A DNA stretch of 64,000 nucleotides from Flavobacteriales bacterium (lineage in GTDB: Bacteria; Bacteroidota; Bacteroidia; Flavobacteriales_D; Parvicellaceae), in the NCBI GenBank assembly GCA_020635565.1, contig JACJZN010000007.1, positions 62,001 through 126,000 on the forward strand, in the 5' to 3' direction. Position numbers and translations under genes: made by a program. Below, one piece after another: positions 18,853-28,754 of the stretch. The notes under the pieces were generated by a model. It was not told where the DNA came from, made no database searches, and saw nothing but the letters and a program-made list of their open reading frames with translations. Position 1 is the first letter of the stretch. The number at the start of each line of letters is the position of its first letter.

Positions 18853-19958
18853 GCTAATTTGTTTTTGATCTGTCCATCTTCAATTTCGAAGGCATTAAAA
18901 TCGATTTCTAATCGCTTCAGTATACCCGGCACTTTTTCCGTGTTCGTATCTGTAATAAATGTCTGACCCAATTTCCCTTCTTTGATCATCCCCAAAAGAT
19001 AATCAATTCTATTGTCATCGAGTTTATCAAAGATGTCATCTAATAATAATATTGGAGCAAACCCTTTCTTTTCTTTCGTATACGCATGAGTAGCTAGTTT
19101 TAATGCAATTAAATAGGACTTTTGTTGTCCCTGGCTACCAAACTTCTTCAATGGATGATCTTTGATGGTAAATTCCAGATCATCTTTGTGAATGCCTTGA
19201 GTAGTATACTGTGCAGAACGATCCTTCGTCCTGTTTGAAATCAACAATTTTTCTAAAGGTGCTTCATTCATTTGTGATTCGTACACTAATGATACTTCTT
19301 CACGACCATTTGAAAGTTCTTTATAGAATCGATTGAACACCGGAATAAAATCTTCAAGAAATTCCTTCCTTCTTTTATGAATCCAATCTCCTAAAGGAGC
19401 CAACTGCATATCCATCACTTCCAGCATGTCCTCCTGATACGTTCCTCTTTCGGCAAACTGCTTTAATAAGGCATTTCTCTGTTGAAATACTTTATTGTAA
19501 CTCATTAGCTTTTGCAGATACTCCTTATCAAATTGCGAAATGATACTGTCGATAAACTTTCTTCTGATCTCGCTACCCTCCAAAATCAATTCTGAATCAT
19601 TAGGAGAGATCATCACGACTGGAAGCAACCCCACATGTTCCGCTAATTTCGAATAGTTCTTTTTGTTCTTTTTGAATGCTTTCTTTTCTCCGGATTTCAT
19701 TCCGCAGTAGATATTCAACTCCTCATTGTCTTTGTCAAAAACTCCCTGAACTACAAAGAAAGGTTCATTGAATTTAATGTTCTGATTATCTCTGTGATTA
19801 AAATAACTCTTGGTCAATGAGAGATAATGTATACCATCCAGTATATTTGTTTTGCCCTCACCATTTAGACCTAAAAAACAATTCACGTCTGAAGAGAATT
19901 CGAAATCCGCTTCGGAAAGGTTCTTAAAATTAATCAGTGATAGGGTTTTCAGATGCAT
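18849..19958 (-). CDS. recF: DNA replication and repair protein RecF
   Basis: 369 residues, an SMC-like ABC ATPase. It has Walker A GLNGEGKTN (30-38), the ABC signature region KFGSQGQQKSYLIALKLA and Walker B ILLLDDIFDKLDDNR. RecF with RecO and RecR loads RecA at ssDNA gaps. The size and the LSLINFKNLSEADFEF opening match the family. It is followed by a DUF721 gene overlapping by four bases, and it starts just downstream of the aminotransferase gene, so the three probably share a transcript. Confidence 0.96.
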   Translation of the reverse strand: MHLKTLSLINFKNLSEADFEFSSDVNCFLGLNGEGKTNILDGIHYLSLTKSYFNHRDNQNIKFNEPFFVVQGVFDKDNEELNIYCGMKSGEKKAFKKNKKNYSKLAEHVGLLPVVMISPNDSELILEGSEIRRKFIDSIISQFDKEYLQKLMSYNKVFQQRNALLKQFAERGTYQEDMLEVMDMQLAPLGDWIHKRRKEFLEDFIPVFNRFYKELSNGREEVSLVYESQMNEAPLEKLLISNRTKDRSAQYTTQGIHKDDLEFTIKDHPLKKFGSQGQQKSYLIALKLATHAYTKEKKGFAPILLLDDIFDKLDDNRIDYLLGMIKEGKLGQTFITDTNTEKVPGILKRLEIDFNAFEIEDGQIKNKLA

Positions 19959-19959
19959 A

Positions 19960-21117
19960 TTATATTCTCTTCAATATCTCTCCTGCCCTTTCAAGTGTTT
20001 CATCCTGCTTTGCGAAACAGAATCTCAGAACTTTCTCGTCCAGTTTACTATTATAAAAAACCGAAACAGGAATACTTGCTAAACCATATTCCTTCGTCAT
20101 TCTTTCCGCAAATTCAACATCACCCTCATGGGTAATTCCCTCAAATGAGAGCAGCTGAAAATAAGTTCCACTTGAGGTTAACGGTTTAAATCTACTCCCC
20201 TCGATGGCTTGAAGAAATTTATTTCTTTTGTGCTCATAAAATTCAGATACGCCCCCATAGGTCTGAGCATCCTGCATGTAATCAGCTATTGCGAGTTGGA
20301 AAGGATGATTACAAGAAAAAACATTAAACTGATGCACCTTTCTGAACTCTGACATCAACTTCTCAGGTCCAACAATATACCCTAGTTTCCATCCTGTAAC
20401 ATGAAATGTTTTTCCAAAACTAAATACCGACAGGGTCTGCTTTCTCAATTCAGGGAATTTGCATGCGCTTTCATGCAGTTGTCCATCATAAATTATGTGT
20501 TCATATACCTCATCGCTGATCACCACAATTTCTTTTCCCGCAACGATCTTTTCCAATTCCAACAAATCCTCTTTTTGAAGTATAGAACCAGTAGGGTTAT
20601 GTGGAGTATTGATCAAAATCATACGTGTCCTCACATTCACCAGTTTTTTTACATGATCCCAATCAATACGATAATCTGGCGCATGCATTTGGATATACAC
20701 CGGGTTACCGCCATGAACCTTGATTGCTGGAACATAACAATCATACGCAGGTGTGAATACCACCACCTCATCATCTTCTTTCACAAAGGCCGCAATGGCG
20801 CTGTAAATGGCTTCGGTAGCACCTGCCGTCACCGTGATCTCTTCATTAGGACAATACTCTACTCCGTAACTATCCTTAAGTTTTGTAGAAATGACTTCAC
20901 GAAGAGCAAGAGCACCCTGCATTGGAGCATATTGATTGAAACCATCCAACATTCTCTGATGAACTAAATCAATCAATCTTTCATCAATAGGAAAATCAGG
21001 AAATCCCTGACTCAAGTTGATAGCGCCATACTGATTAGCTAATGCAGACATCTTGGTAAAAATGGTTGTACCAACCTCTGGCAATTTTGATGAGATCGTA
21101 TGAGGATATTTAATCAT
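19960..21117 (-). CDS. Methionine/kynurenine-type PLP aminotransferase (YbdL-like)
   Basis: 385 residues, fold-type I class I/II aminotransferase. The N-terminus (INLSQGFPDFP) and TPHNPTG with Asn174, Asp202 in SDEVYEH and the PLP lysine K236 in SFGKTFHVTGWKLGY are the hallmarks of the YbdL/KAT group. Characterised members use methionine, glutamine, aromatic amino acids or kynurenine with a 2-oxo acid acceptor. It lies near, but is not co-directional with, the kynurenine genes, so a role in feeding 4-hydroxyphenylpyruvate or making kynurenate is possible but unproven. Only one base separates it from recF. Confidence 0.88.
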   Translation of the reverse strand: MIKYPHTISSKLPEVGTTIFTKMSALANQYGAINLSQGFPDFPIDERLIDLVHQRMLDGFNQYAPMQGALALREVISTKLKDSYGVEYCPNEEITVTAGATEAIYSAIAAFVKEDDEVVVFTPAYDCYVPAIKVHGGNPVYIQMHAPDYRIDWDHVKKLVNVRTRMILINTPHNPTGSILQKEDLLELEKIVAGKEIVVISDEVYEHIIYDGQLHESACKFPELRKQTLSVFSFGKTFHVTGWKLGYIVGPEKLMSEFRKVHQFNVFSCNHPFQLAIADYMQDAQTYGGVSEFYEHKRNKFLQAIEGSRFKPLTSSGTYFQLLSFEGITHEGDVEFAERMTKEYGLASIPVSVFYNSKLDEKVLRFCFAKQDETLERAGEILKRI

Positions 21118-21236
21118 AGGTGTAAAGTTACTTTATTCGATCTTTTGACTTCCTCATCAGAAAAAGAAACTTTTACACAAAAATTCCAACCAAAAAATCT
21201 ATTTATTTCGCATTTTTAGTGTTCTAAACATCGATT

Positions 21237-23831
21237 ATGGCAAAGGAGGCAAAACATAGGTTCAAAGTAAAAAGTCTGAGAATGTATTATTCTCTGGAAT
21301 CACTCTATGGAGGAAATAGAAAGTTCAGAAGTGTTTTTGTAGACAAGGAAGTCGATTACCTTAGAGCTGAATTGGCTCTATACAACATCTTGTTTGATGA
21401 AGAAGATTGGGAGACCAAGGTCGTTTACAAGTGTTTCAAAAAAGGTTCCAGCACGGAGATGTTTACTATTGAGCACGATCTAAAAGCTACCAAGGATCAG
21501 AACATTTTAAATGTAAGAAGAGGTTGGGGAAATGAAAACAAAACATTCTGGACTTATGGTTCCTATGATTGGAAAGCTTATATCGATGGAGAAATGGTTG
21601 CTGAGACCACTTTTCATATTGCGAAAGAAGGATTGGTTACACGAGAAAACAATCCTTATTTTGATATTTCAGCTGTTAAATTGTACCAATCCAGTGATAC
21701 TGTCCCAAAATTAGGTGAAAGGACCTATTTGACCCAGTTCAAAAATGAGGAAGCGCACTACATACATGCAGAACTGACATTAATGAATAAACTCACTTAC
21801 AACTGGTGGTGTGAGATCGAATTCAATTTCTATACAGAAAATAATCAGCATAAGGGATATGTCTCTGAGCTGAAGGAATTTAAAGGTAATTCGCTCATCA
21901 TGTCTCCAGGGTGGGGAAGTGTCAGCGAGAGTGCATGGTTACCTGGAAATTATACGTGTGAATTGTTGTTCATGGGTCAACTGATCGCAATTATTCCGTT
22001 CTCAATTGGTTCTGAAGCAGTAGAAGGTTCTCCAAAGATCCTCGGTCCAGATAAAAGTCAGCTGGAGTTTGGTGCAACTGGCGAAATGGAAGAAGAAAAG
22101 CTGGAGGAATTAATTGATGACTTAAATAAGTTGATCGGTCTTACCACTATAAAAGAACAGGTAACTGAATATATTGATTACCTCAAATTCGAAAAGATCC
22201 GTGAAGAAAAAGGACTAAAACATAATAAAAACATCAAGCTGCACTCCGTATTCACAGGAAACCCGGGAACAGGTAAAACTACGGTTGCCAAAAAAATGGG
22301 GAAAATCTATAAGGCAATGGGATTATTATCTGCAGGACATGTTCATGAGGTAGATCGAGCTGATCTGGTGGGAGAATACATTGGTCAAACCGCTCCCAAA
22401 GTGAAGGAAGCAATTGAAAAAGCCAGAGGTGGTGTCCTTTTCATTGATGAAGCTTATTCTTTGGCTCGTGAGAATGAGTCGTCTAAAGATTATGGAAAGG
22501 AAGTAATAGAGATCTTACTCAAAGAAATGTCAGACGGACCAGGTAACGTTGCCATTTTTGTTGCTGGCTATCCTAAAGAGATGAATGTTTTCATCAACTC
22601 AAATCCTGGATTGAAATCAAGGTTTACCAATTATTATCACTTTCCTGACTATTTACCGGAAGAGCTCATGGAGATCGCTAGGTCTAGTATGGATGATAAA
22701 GGATTGATCGTTGAGCAAGATGCTTGGGATTATTTTGAGCAGAAAGTTATCCGGGCCTACAGAGATCGTGACGGATCATTTGGAAATGCCCGTTACGTAC
22801 TTTCTTTGGTAGATGGAGCCAAGATGAATATGGCATTGCGATTAGTGAAGAAGAGGAACATGGAGAACATGAATGATGATGAACTGTCTACCGTAACGAT
22901 TGCTGATGTTCAGGAGATCTTTGTCACTGGAAATTCCAAAAAACTTCATTTAACAGTAGATGAACCTCGACTAAAAGACGCTTTGAATGAATTAGATGCT
23001 CTAGTAGGCATGGAAAACATTAAACAGGAGATAAGAGATACGGTTAAACTGGTAAGATACTACAACGACATAGGTAAAGATGTGATGCACAAATTTGTAA
23101 TGCACTCCGTTTTTGAAGGTAATCCAGGAACCGGAAAAACTACCGTAGCCAGAATCTTTGCAAAGATTTTTAATGCGCTGGGTATCCTTGAAAAAGGTCA
23201 TTTGGTAGAGTGTGATAGGTCTTCTTTAGTGGCTGAGTATACCGGTCAAACTGCTCCAAAAACACTAGCAAAAGTAGAAGAAGCGATTGGTGGTGTATTG
23301 TTTATTGATGAAGCCTATGCCCTTGTTGATGGACCTCATGACTCCTTAGGTCGAGAAAGCATTAGTACTATCCTTAAACAGATGGAAGATCGAAATACAG
23401 AGTTTATTTTGATTGCGGCTGGTTATCCAAAAAACATGGAGGTCTTTTTGAGAGCAAATCCTGGTTTAAAATCAAGGTTTAACGAGACTATCACTTTCCA
23501 TGATTATTCTGCAGAAGAGTTGTTTAGAATTGCTGAATTCATGTTCTTCAACGAAGAGTTGTCAATGGACGAAAATGCAGCGGATATTATTAGAGATCGT
23601 TTAGAGATCATGTATAAGAATAGAGATGAATTCTTTGGAAATGCTCGTGAAGTGAGAAAGTTAGTACAGGAAATCACTCAATTACATCACTTAAGAATGG
23701 CTGATCTTCCAAAAGATGAAAGAACTGTAAAAATGATCACAACTGTTACACCTGACGATCTGGAGGGATTAAAACCTTTGGAATATAATGGTAAAAGTCG
23801 TTTAGGATTTATAACTGGTAAGAGTGTATAA
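21237..23831 (+). CDS. Twin CbxX/CfqX-type AAA+ ATPase with duplicated N-terminal domain
   Basis: 864 residues. Two related AAA+ modules of the CbbX/SpoVK group follow each other. Module 1 has Walker A GNPGTGKTT (341-349), Walker B LFIDEA (401-406) and arginine finger near R462. Module 2 has Walker A around 628-636, Walker B around 688-693 and an arginine near R748. Both keep all catalytic motifs. The first about 260 residues are two copies of an unfamiliar beta-rich unit (about 8-128 and 141-258), each with YLRAEL/YIHAEL, RGWGN/PGWGS and a closing GEMVAETTFHI/GQLIAIIPFSI strand. No signal peptide or membrane span is seen. The unit probably recognises a substrate. It is a single-gene transcript with its own upstream space; function unknown. 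Confidence 0.87.
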   Translation: MAKEAKHRFKVKSLRMYYSLESLYGGNRKFRSVFVDKEVDYLRAELALYNILFDEEDWETKVVYKCFKKGSSTEMFTIEHDLKATKDQNILNVRRGWGNENKTFWTYGSYDWKAYIDGEMVAETTFHIAKEGLVTRENNPYFDISAVKLYQSSDTVPKLGERTYLTQFKNEEAHYIHAELTLMNKLTYNWWCEIEFNFYTENNQHKGYVSELKEFKGNSLIMSPGWGSVSESAWLPGNYTCELLFMGQLIAIIPFSIGSEAVEGSPKILGPDKSQLEFGATGEMEEEKLEELIDDLNKLIGLTTIKEQVTEYIDYLKFEKIREEKGLKHNKNIKLHSVFTGNPGTGKTTVAKKMGKIYKAMGLLSAGHVHEVDRADLVGEYIGQTAPKVKEAIEKARGGVLFIDEAYSLARENESSKDYGKEVIEILLKEMSDGPGNVAIFVAGYPKEMNVFINSNPGLKSRFTNYYHFPDYLPEELMEIARSSMDDKGLIVEQDAWDYFEQKVIRAYRDRDGSFGNARYVLSLVDGAKMNMALRLVKKRNMENMNDDELSTVTIADVQEIFVTGNSKKLHLTVDEPRLKDALNELDALVGMENIKQEIRDTVKLVRYYNDIGKDVMHKFVMHSVFEGNPGTGKTTVARIFAKIFNALGILEKGHLVECDRSSLVAEYTGQTAPKTLAKVEEAIGGVLFIDEAYALVDGPHDSLGRESISTILKQMEDRNTEFILIAAGYPKNMEVFLRANPGLKSRFNETITFHDYSAEELFRIAEFMFFNEELSMDENAADIIRDRLEIMYKNRDEFFGNAREVRKLVQEITQLHHLRMADLPKDERTVKMITTVTPDDLEGLKPLEYNGKSRLGFITGKSV

Positions 23832-23957
23832 ACTCATCCAAACCATTAGTAATCCAAAACCCGCTTTTGATAACTTGGGCACTTTCCTATTTTCAATTAG
23901 AAAATATGTCGGTTATTTGCTTCTGATAAATTAGAATTTAACCAAAATAAACATATT

Positions 23958-24962
23958 ATGAGGATAATTGTGCCTATGGCGGGAAGAGGATCAAGACTTA
24001 GACCTCACACTTTAACTATTCCAAAACCATTAATTCCAGTAGCTGGAAAACCAATTGTACAAAGATTGGTAGAAGACATTACTAAAGTTTGCGGTGAACC
24101 AGTAGAAGAGATTGCTTTCATTATTGGTGATTTTGGTGATCAAGTAGAGAAAGACTTGGTGGCCGTAGCTGAAGGACTTGGAGCAAAAGGAAGTATCTAC
24201 TATCAAGAAGAAGCTCTAGGAACTGCTCATGCAATTCTATGTGCAAAAGAATCACTTGACGGAAAAGTAGTAGTTGCTTTCGCTGATACCTTATTTAAGG
24301 CTGACTTCACATTAGACACCAATGCGGACGGCATTATATGGGTGAATCGTGTTGATGATCCAAGAGCATTTGGCGTTGTACAATTGGATCAGGATAATAC
24401 GATTACTGAATTTGTTGAGAAGCCACAGGAATTCATTTCTGATCTGGCGATTATCGGAATCTACTTCTTTAACGATGGTGCAAACCTCTCGAAAGAACTT
24501 CAATATCTGATTGATAATGACATTAAGGACAAAGGAGAATATCAGTTGACTAATGCTTTGGAAAACATGAAAAACAAAGGTCTAAAATTCAAAACTGGCA
24601 AAGTAATTGAATGGTTAGACTGTGGTAACAAAAATGCTACTGTATTTTCTAACCAGAGAGTTTTGGAATTCGAGAAAGATATAAATAAAACAGATGCCTC
24701 TGCAATCATTGAAAACTCTGTGATCATAGAACCATCAATGATATTAGCTGGTGCTACCATCAAGAATTCAGTTGTGGGTCCTCATGTAACTGTTGGAAAG
24801 AATTCTGTTATTGAAAACAGTGTTATTTCCAATTCGATTATTCAGAATGATGCTATGGTGAAAGATGCAAATTTCTCGAATAGTATGATTGGCAACAAAG
24901 CTAGTTATCAAGGTTCCACAAAAGATCTAAGCGTAGGAGATTACAACGAGATAAAAGACTGA
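23958..24962 (+). CDS. Sugar-phosphate nucleotidyltransferase with left-handed beta-helix
   Basis: 334 residues. The nucleotide-binding motif GRGSRLRP (9-16) with the PKP of 22-24 and the AFADTLF acidic site define the NTP-transferase fold (RmlA/GlmU type). After about residue 235 the protein has hexapeptide-like repeats (IIENSVIIEPSMIL, IKNSVVGPHVTVG, VIENSVIS), i.e. a short left-handed beta-helix. It activates a hexose-1-phosphate, probably with dTTP, UTP or GTP, for cell-surface sugar synthesis. The exact sugar is not decidable. It leads an operon with two lipoproteins and an EnvC-like protein, a grouping typical of Bacteroidota envelope loci. Confidence 0.88.
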   Translation: MRIIVPMAGRGSRLRPHTLTIPKPLIPVAGKPIVQRLVEDITKVCGEPVEEIAFIIGDFGDQVEKDLVAVAEGLGAKGSIYYQEEALGTAHAILCAKESLDGKVVVAFADTLFKADFTLDTNADGIIWVNRVDDPRAFGVVQLDQDNTITEFVEKPQEFISDLAIIGIYFFNDGANLSKELQYLIDNDIKDKGEYQLTNALENMKNKGLKFKTGKVIEWLDCGNKNATVFSNQRVLEFEKDINKTDASAIIENSVIIEPSMILAGATIKNSVVGPHVTVGKNSVIENSVISNSIIQNDAMVKDANFSNSMIGNKASYQGSTKDLSVGDYNEIKD

Positions 24963-26684
24963 TTGAAGATCAAGCTAACATATCTGCTCATTGTGCTTAT
25001 GAGCTTTGCTTCCTGCAAGGCCAGAAAGAATAATGGGCAGAATAACAGTCAATCCTCCTATCCTGAAACCGAGCTTCAGGCATTAGTGATAGAAGCTTCA
25101 ACAGAAAAAGTACTTCAGAATTACGATAAGGCTCAGGAACTTTATCTAAATATACTTAAAATTGAACCTAAAGCAGCAGTTGCGCATTTTGAGTTATCTG
25201 AGATCTATCAGATAAAGCAAGATGCCAACAGTTCTTTGACTCATGCCAAAGATGCTGTTGATCTGGAACCGGAAAACGAGTGGTATAGATCAAATCTCGC
25301 TGGGGTTTATTTTAAGACCAATCAATTCGATGCTGCTGGTATTGAGTACAAAAAGCTGCTTGATGGTGATCCAAACAATACCAATTATATCTTTAGTTTG
25401 GCTGAAGTATATCTTTATCAGGGAAAGTTGAAAGAGACATTGCCGCTCTACAACCGTTTGGAGGAAAGAATGGGCATTTCAGAAGAACTGATCATGCACA
25501 AAAATAAAATTCACATTCAGTTGGGTCAGCCAGATAGTGCAGTTGCAGAAATGTATAAATTGATCAATAGTAATCCAACAGAACCTAGATTTTACGGCAT
25601 CCTTGCAGATCTTTATACCGAGCTAGGAGAAAGTCAGAAAGCATTGGATACATACCAACAAATTCTGAAGATCGACCCAGAAAATGGCTACGTTCATTTA
25701 TCTCTGTATGAATATTATAAGTATCATGGACAAAAGGATAAATCCAAAGAGGAACTAATACTTGCCTTTAAAAGTCAACGAGTTGATGCATACACAAAAT
25801 CAGATGTTCTAAGTGAATACTTTATCAATTCTGAAAGGAACGAGGAGTTGAAAAAATTTGCTTACGACCTCCTTGAAATGCTAATTTCTGTTCATCCGGA
25901 TGAAGCGATTGGTTATGTTATTTATTCCGATTATTACAATCGAGATGGGGAGGCACTGAAAGCCATTGATATGATGGAAAAAGCACTAGAAATTGAACCT
26001 GGAGATTATAGCCTCCAATATCAACTTATGGTTGCATTAACTTCTAGTTCTAGTTTTAAAGAATTGGTAGTCGCAAGCGAGAATGCCATCGAACTATTTC
26101 CAAATCAACCCGCGTTCTATTATTTCAACGGCATTGGAAATATTCAGACAAAAAATTATGAAAAGGCAATCGAAATATTGGACTTAGGCAAAGACTTAGT
26201 TTTCGAAAACAACCAATTAAAAGGAGATTTCTACCAGTATCTAGGGGATGCATGCAATGGAGCAAAACAATATGATCAAAGTGACTATTATTATGATCAG
26301 GCGTTATCCCTAAATCCTAATAATGCATATGTCCTGAATAATTATGCCTACTACCTATCAATTAGAAAAACTAAACTGGATAAAGCAGCTGAAATGGGCA
26401 AAAAGGCTAATAGTATCTATCCAAACAATGCAACCTATATGGATACTTATGGTTGGGTTCTTTATCAACAGGCCAAATACATTGATGCTGAGGTTTGGTT
26501 ACAAAAAGCACTTGATAACGGGGGAGACAGCAGTGGAGAAGTCCTTGAGCATTATGGGGATGTCCTTTTTAAATTGAACAAAAAAGAAGAGGCTATTGAA
26601 TATTGGCAAGAGGCAAAAGAAATAGGCGGTTGCTCTGCACTGATCGATCAGAAAATTGAAACAAAAGAATTAATTGAAGAATAG
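24963..26684 (+). CDS. TPR-repeat lipoprotein
   Basis: 573 residues from TTG 24963, immediately after the previous stop (TGA-TTG). This start gives MKIKLTYLLIVLMSFASCKA, a complete lipoprotein signal with lipobox Cys18. The next ATG (Met13) would destroy it. The rest is about a dozen tetratricopeptide units (for example AVAHFELSEIYQIKQDANSS and AIGYVIYSDYYNRDGEALKA). It is probably anchored to the inner or outer membrane, with the TPR superhelix as a protein-binding scaffold. It is coupled to the next gene, which begins inside its last codons. Confidence 0.86.
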   Translation: MKIKLTYLLIVLMSFASCKARKNNGQNNSQSSYPETELQALVIEASTEKVLQNYDKAQELYLNILKIEPKAAVAHFELSEIYQIKQDANSSLTHAKDAVDLEPENEWYRSNLAGVYFKTNQFDAAGIEYKKLLDGDPNNTNYIFSLAEVYLYQGKLKETLPLYNRLEERMGISEELIMHKNKIHIQLGQPDSAVAEMYKLINSNPTEPRFYGILADLYTELGESQKALDTYQQILKIDPENGYVHLSLYEYYKYHGQKDKSKEELILAFKSQRVDAYTKSDVLSEYFINSERNEELKKFAYDLLEMLISVHPDEAIGYVIYSDYYNRDGEALKAIDMMEKALEIEPGDYSLQYQLMVALTSSSSFKELVVASENAIELFPNQPAFYYFNGIGNIQTKNYEKAIEILDLGKDLVFENNQLKGDFYQYLGDACNGAKQYDQSDYYYDQALSLNPNNAYVLNNYAYYLSIRKTKLDKAAEMGKKANSIYPNNATYMDTYGWVLYQQAKYIDAEVWLQKALDNGGDSSGEVLEHYGDVLFKLNKKEEAIEYWQEAKEIGGCSALIDQKIETKELIEE

Positions 26685-27507
26685 ATATTACATAGGAATC
26701 CTGTTTTTTCTTTTTATCGGCTTAATGAGCTGTAAATCAAAAAAGAACGGAACAAACGAAGTAAAGTTGAAGAACTATTCTGACAAAGAACTCATTGATC
26801 TTATGGCTGCTTCCAACATTACATGTACTACCTTGAAAAGTAAAGGAAATGTAGATGTGTCATTCAGGGGAGAAGACTATTCTTTAAGAGCTAATTTTAG
26901 AGTAAAAAAAGATAGTGCAACATGGATTTCTCTTTCCAAATCAACTATACCTGTTGCTACTTCTGTGATTTCCAATGATAGCTTAAAATTACTCGTAAAA
27001 GTGGGTACCAAAGGCTATTATCTGAATACGATCGACAAAATTAATGAGCTGATCAACTCTGATGTGGATTATGAACTACTTGAGGATTTTTTCTTGGGCA
27101 ATGCAGTTGCCTTTGACTACGAAAATGAATATAAAGTAGAAAAAGATGATGGTGCCTATCTGATCAGTTCCGAGAAATCCAAGAAGATTGAAAAATTGCT
27201 GAAAAAAGGAAAAATCAAAGATGAACCCATTCTTTATAGATGTTGGATAGAACCTGTTAATTTCAGATGTAAACGAGTTATTATTAACCTTTTGGATCAA
27301 GACGCAGAATTAACAGTGACTTATTCGAACTGGGAAGATATGAATGGAGACTTGTTTCCTATGTCTGCTTCATTGAAACTAGTCACACCAACCGATTCTG
27401 CAGCTTTGAATGTTGATTACACAAAAGTAGAGTGTGATCCAGAGATTAATTTCCCTTTCAGAATTCCTGATAGTTACGAACCTATTGAAATTGGTAGTGA
27501 GAAATAG
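26674..27507 (+). CDS. DUF4292 lipoprotein
   Basis: 277 residues from TTG 26674, overlapping the end of the TPR gene by 11 bases. It begins MKNRYYIGILFFLFIGLMSC, an intact lipobox with Cys20, whereas the only nearby ATG encodes Met18 within the lipobox. The mature domain fits DUF4292, with similarity in layout to LolA/LolB-type half-barrels (STIPVATSVISNDSLKLLVK, then LELDYTK-like strands). A role in envelope lipoprotein or lipid handling is inferred only from that resemblance and from its neighbours. Confidence 0.82.
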   Translation: MKNRYYIGILFFLFIGLMSCKSKKNGTNEVKLKNYSDKELIDLMAASNITCTTLKSKGNVDVSFRGEDYSLRANFRVKKDSATWISLSKSTIPVATSVISNDSLKLLVKVGTKGYYLNTIDKINELINSDVDYELLEDFFLGNAVAFDYENEYKVEKDDGAYLISSEKSKKIEKLLKKGKIKDEPILYRCWIEPVNFRCKRVIINLLDQDAELTVTYSNWEDMNGDLFPMSASLKLVTPTDSAALNVDYTKVECDPEINFPFRIPDSYEPIEIGSEK

Positions 27508-28705
27508 TGTTTTTTACATATTGATTTTTGCGGTCTCTATTGGTTTTGGTTCTGTTTATGGTCAGTCCAGTTCAAAACTAAAGGAAAAAGAAAAAGAACT
27601 TCAAAAGAAAATTGAAGACACCAAGAACCTTATCAAGCTTACCAAAAACTCTGAACAACTCACGATAGCTGAACTAGCTATATTAAATCATCAAATTGCT
27701 TATCGAGAGGAATTGGTTTTAAACATCAATTACCAGATGAGAAAGATCGATGATGAGATTGAGTCCATTGAAATGCAAATCGTTCAGTTAGAAAATAACA
27801 TAAACATTCTAAAGGATGAATATGCCAAAATGTTGCAGTACGCTTATAAGAATAGGAATGATGAATTCAACCTCTTCTATGTGTTTTCAGCGGAGAGTTA
27901 TTCTGAAGCCTACAAACGAATGCAATACATAGAGCAATACGCTGATTACAGAACTAATCAGATCAAAAAGATAAAGGAAACCAAATCTCTTCTCGATAGT
28001 AATCTTGTCCAGCTACAATCTGCAAAAACACAAAAGGTTGAGATCGCATCCCTTCAGGAATTAGAAAAAGCCAATTTCCTTAAAGACAAGCAAGAACAAC
28101 AAGATGCATTGCTCAAGCTAAAATTGAATGAGCAGAAATATGTATCTCAGTTGAATTCTCAACAAGCTGAAAAAAAGAAGATCCAAGATGAGATCACCAA
28201 GGCGATTAAAAAAGAACTGGAAGCCGCTGAGAAAGAAAACAAAACAGGATTTGCCTTGACTCCAGAAGCTGCCTCATTGGCTAAATCATTTACATCAAAT
28301 AAAGGAAAGCTTCCTTGGCCTGTAGAGAAAGGCGCAATCACAACCCGATACGGAACACATCAGCATGAACAATATGTCGGAGTACAGATCGAAAGCAAAG
28401 GAATTGACATCACCACGGAATTGGGCGCAGATGTACGTGCTATTTTTGAAGGAACGGTGAGTAGTGTAATTGTTATTCCTGGGGCTGGGAAAGTGGTGAT
28501 GGTGAGTCACGGTAATTACCGAACCGTATATGCTAATCTGAAAGAGGTTTACGTGAAGAAAGGAGACAAACTTCAAACTAAAGACAAAATCGGGAAATTA
28601 CTTCCTTCCACCTCTGGAAATGTATCAGAAGCTCACCTGGAGATCTGGAAAATATCATCCTCTTTGACCGATACGGAAAACCCAGAACTTTGGATAAAAA
28701 AATGA
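27485..28705 (+). CDS. EnvC-like murein hydrolase activator with degenerate LytM domain
   Basis: About 406 residues from TTG 27485, giving MKLVVRNSVFYILIFAVSIGFGSVYGQ, a good signal peptide; the longest frame opens at GTG 27434 deep inside the previous gene. Two long coiled-coil segments (mature residues to about 250) are followed by a C-terminal LytM/M23 domain (WPVEKGAITTRYG onward). The zinc ligands are lost: the HxGxD motif reads SKGID and the HxH motif reads AHLEIW. That is the state of E. coli EnvC, which activates amidases instead of cutting peptidoglycan. It probably controls septal peptidoglycan splitting in the periplasm. It closes the nucleotidyltransferase-lipoprotein operon. Confidence 0.88.
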   Translation: MKLVVRNSVFYILIFAVSIGFGSVYGQSSSKLKEKEKELQKKIEDTKNLIKLTKNSEQLTIAELAILNHQIAYREELVLNINYQMRKIDDEIESIEMQIVQLENNINILKDEYAKMLQYAYKNRNDEFNLFYVFSAESYSEAYKRMQYIEQYADYRTNQIKKIKETKSLLDSNLVQLQSAKTQKVEIASLQELEKANFLKDKQEQQDALLKLKLNEQKYVSQLNSQQAEKKKIQDEITKAIKKELEAAEKENKTGFALTPEAASLAKSFTSNKGKLPWPVEKGAITTRYGTHQHEQYVGVQIESKGIDITTELGADVRAIFEGTVSSVIVIPGAGKVVMVSHGNYRTVYANLKEVYVKKGDKLQTKDKIGKLLPSTSGNVSEAHLEIWKISSSLTDTENPELWIKK

Positions 28706-28707
28706 TC

Positions 28708-28735
28708 TTGTAATTCATTTATGCTTGTAACTTTG
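28708..28735 (+). promoter_or_regulatory. Consensus promoter for the enoyl-CoA hydratase gene
   Basis: TTG (28708-28710), 17 bp spacer, then TAACTTTG (28728-28735), a perfect TAnnTTTG box, 19 nt before the ATG at 28755. This is the most complete Bacteroidota promoter in the window and it overlaps the end of the EnvC-like gene. Confidence 0.75.
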
Positions 28736-28754
28736 TGGCAACAAAACACAAGTC

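Noticed and set aside
20401..20967. Open frame of 188 codons on the plus strand opposite the aminotransferase
   Set aside because: The opposite strand carries all the PLP enzyme motifs, and this frame shows low-complexity, non-protein-like composition.
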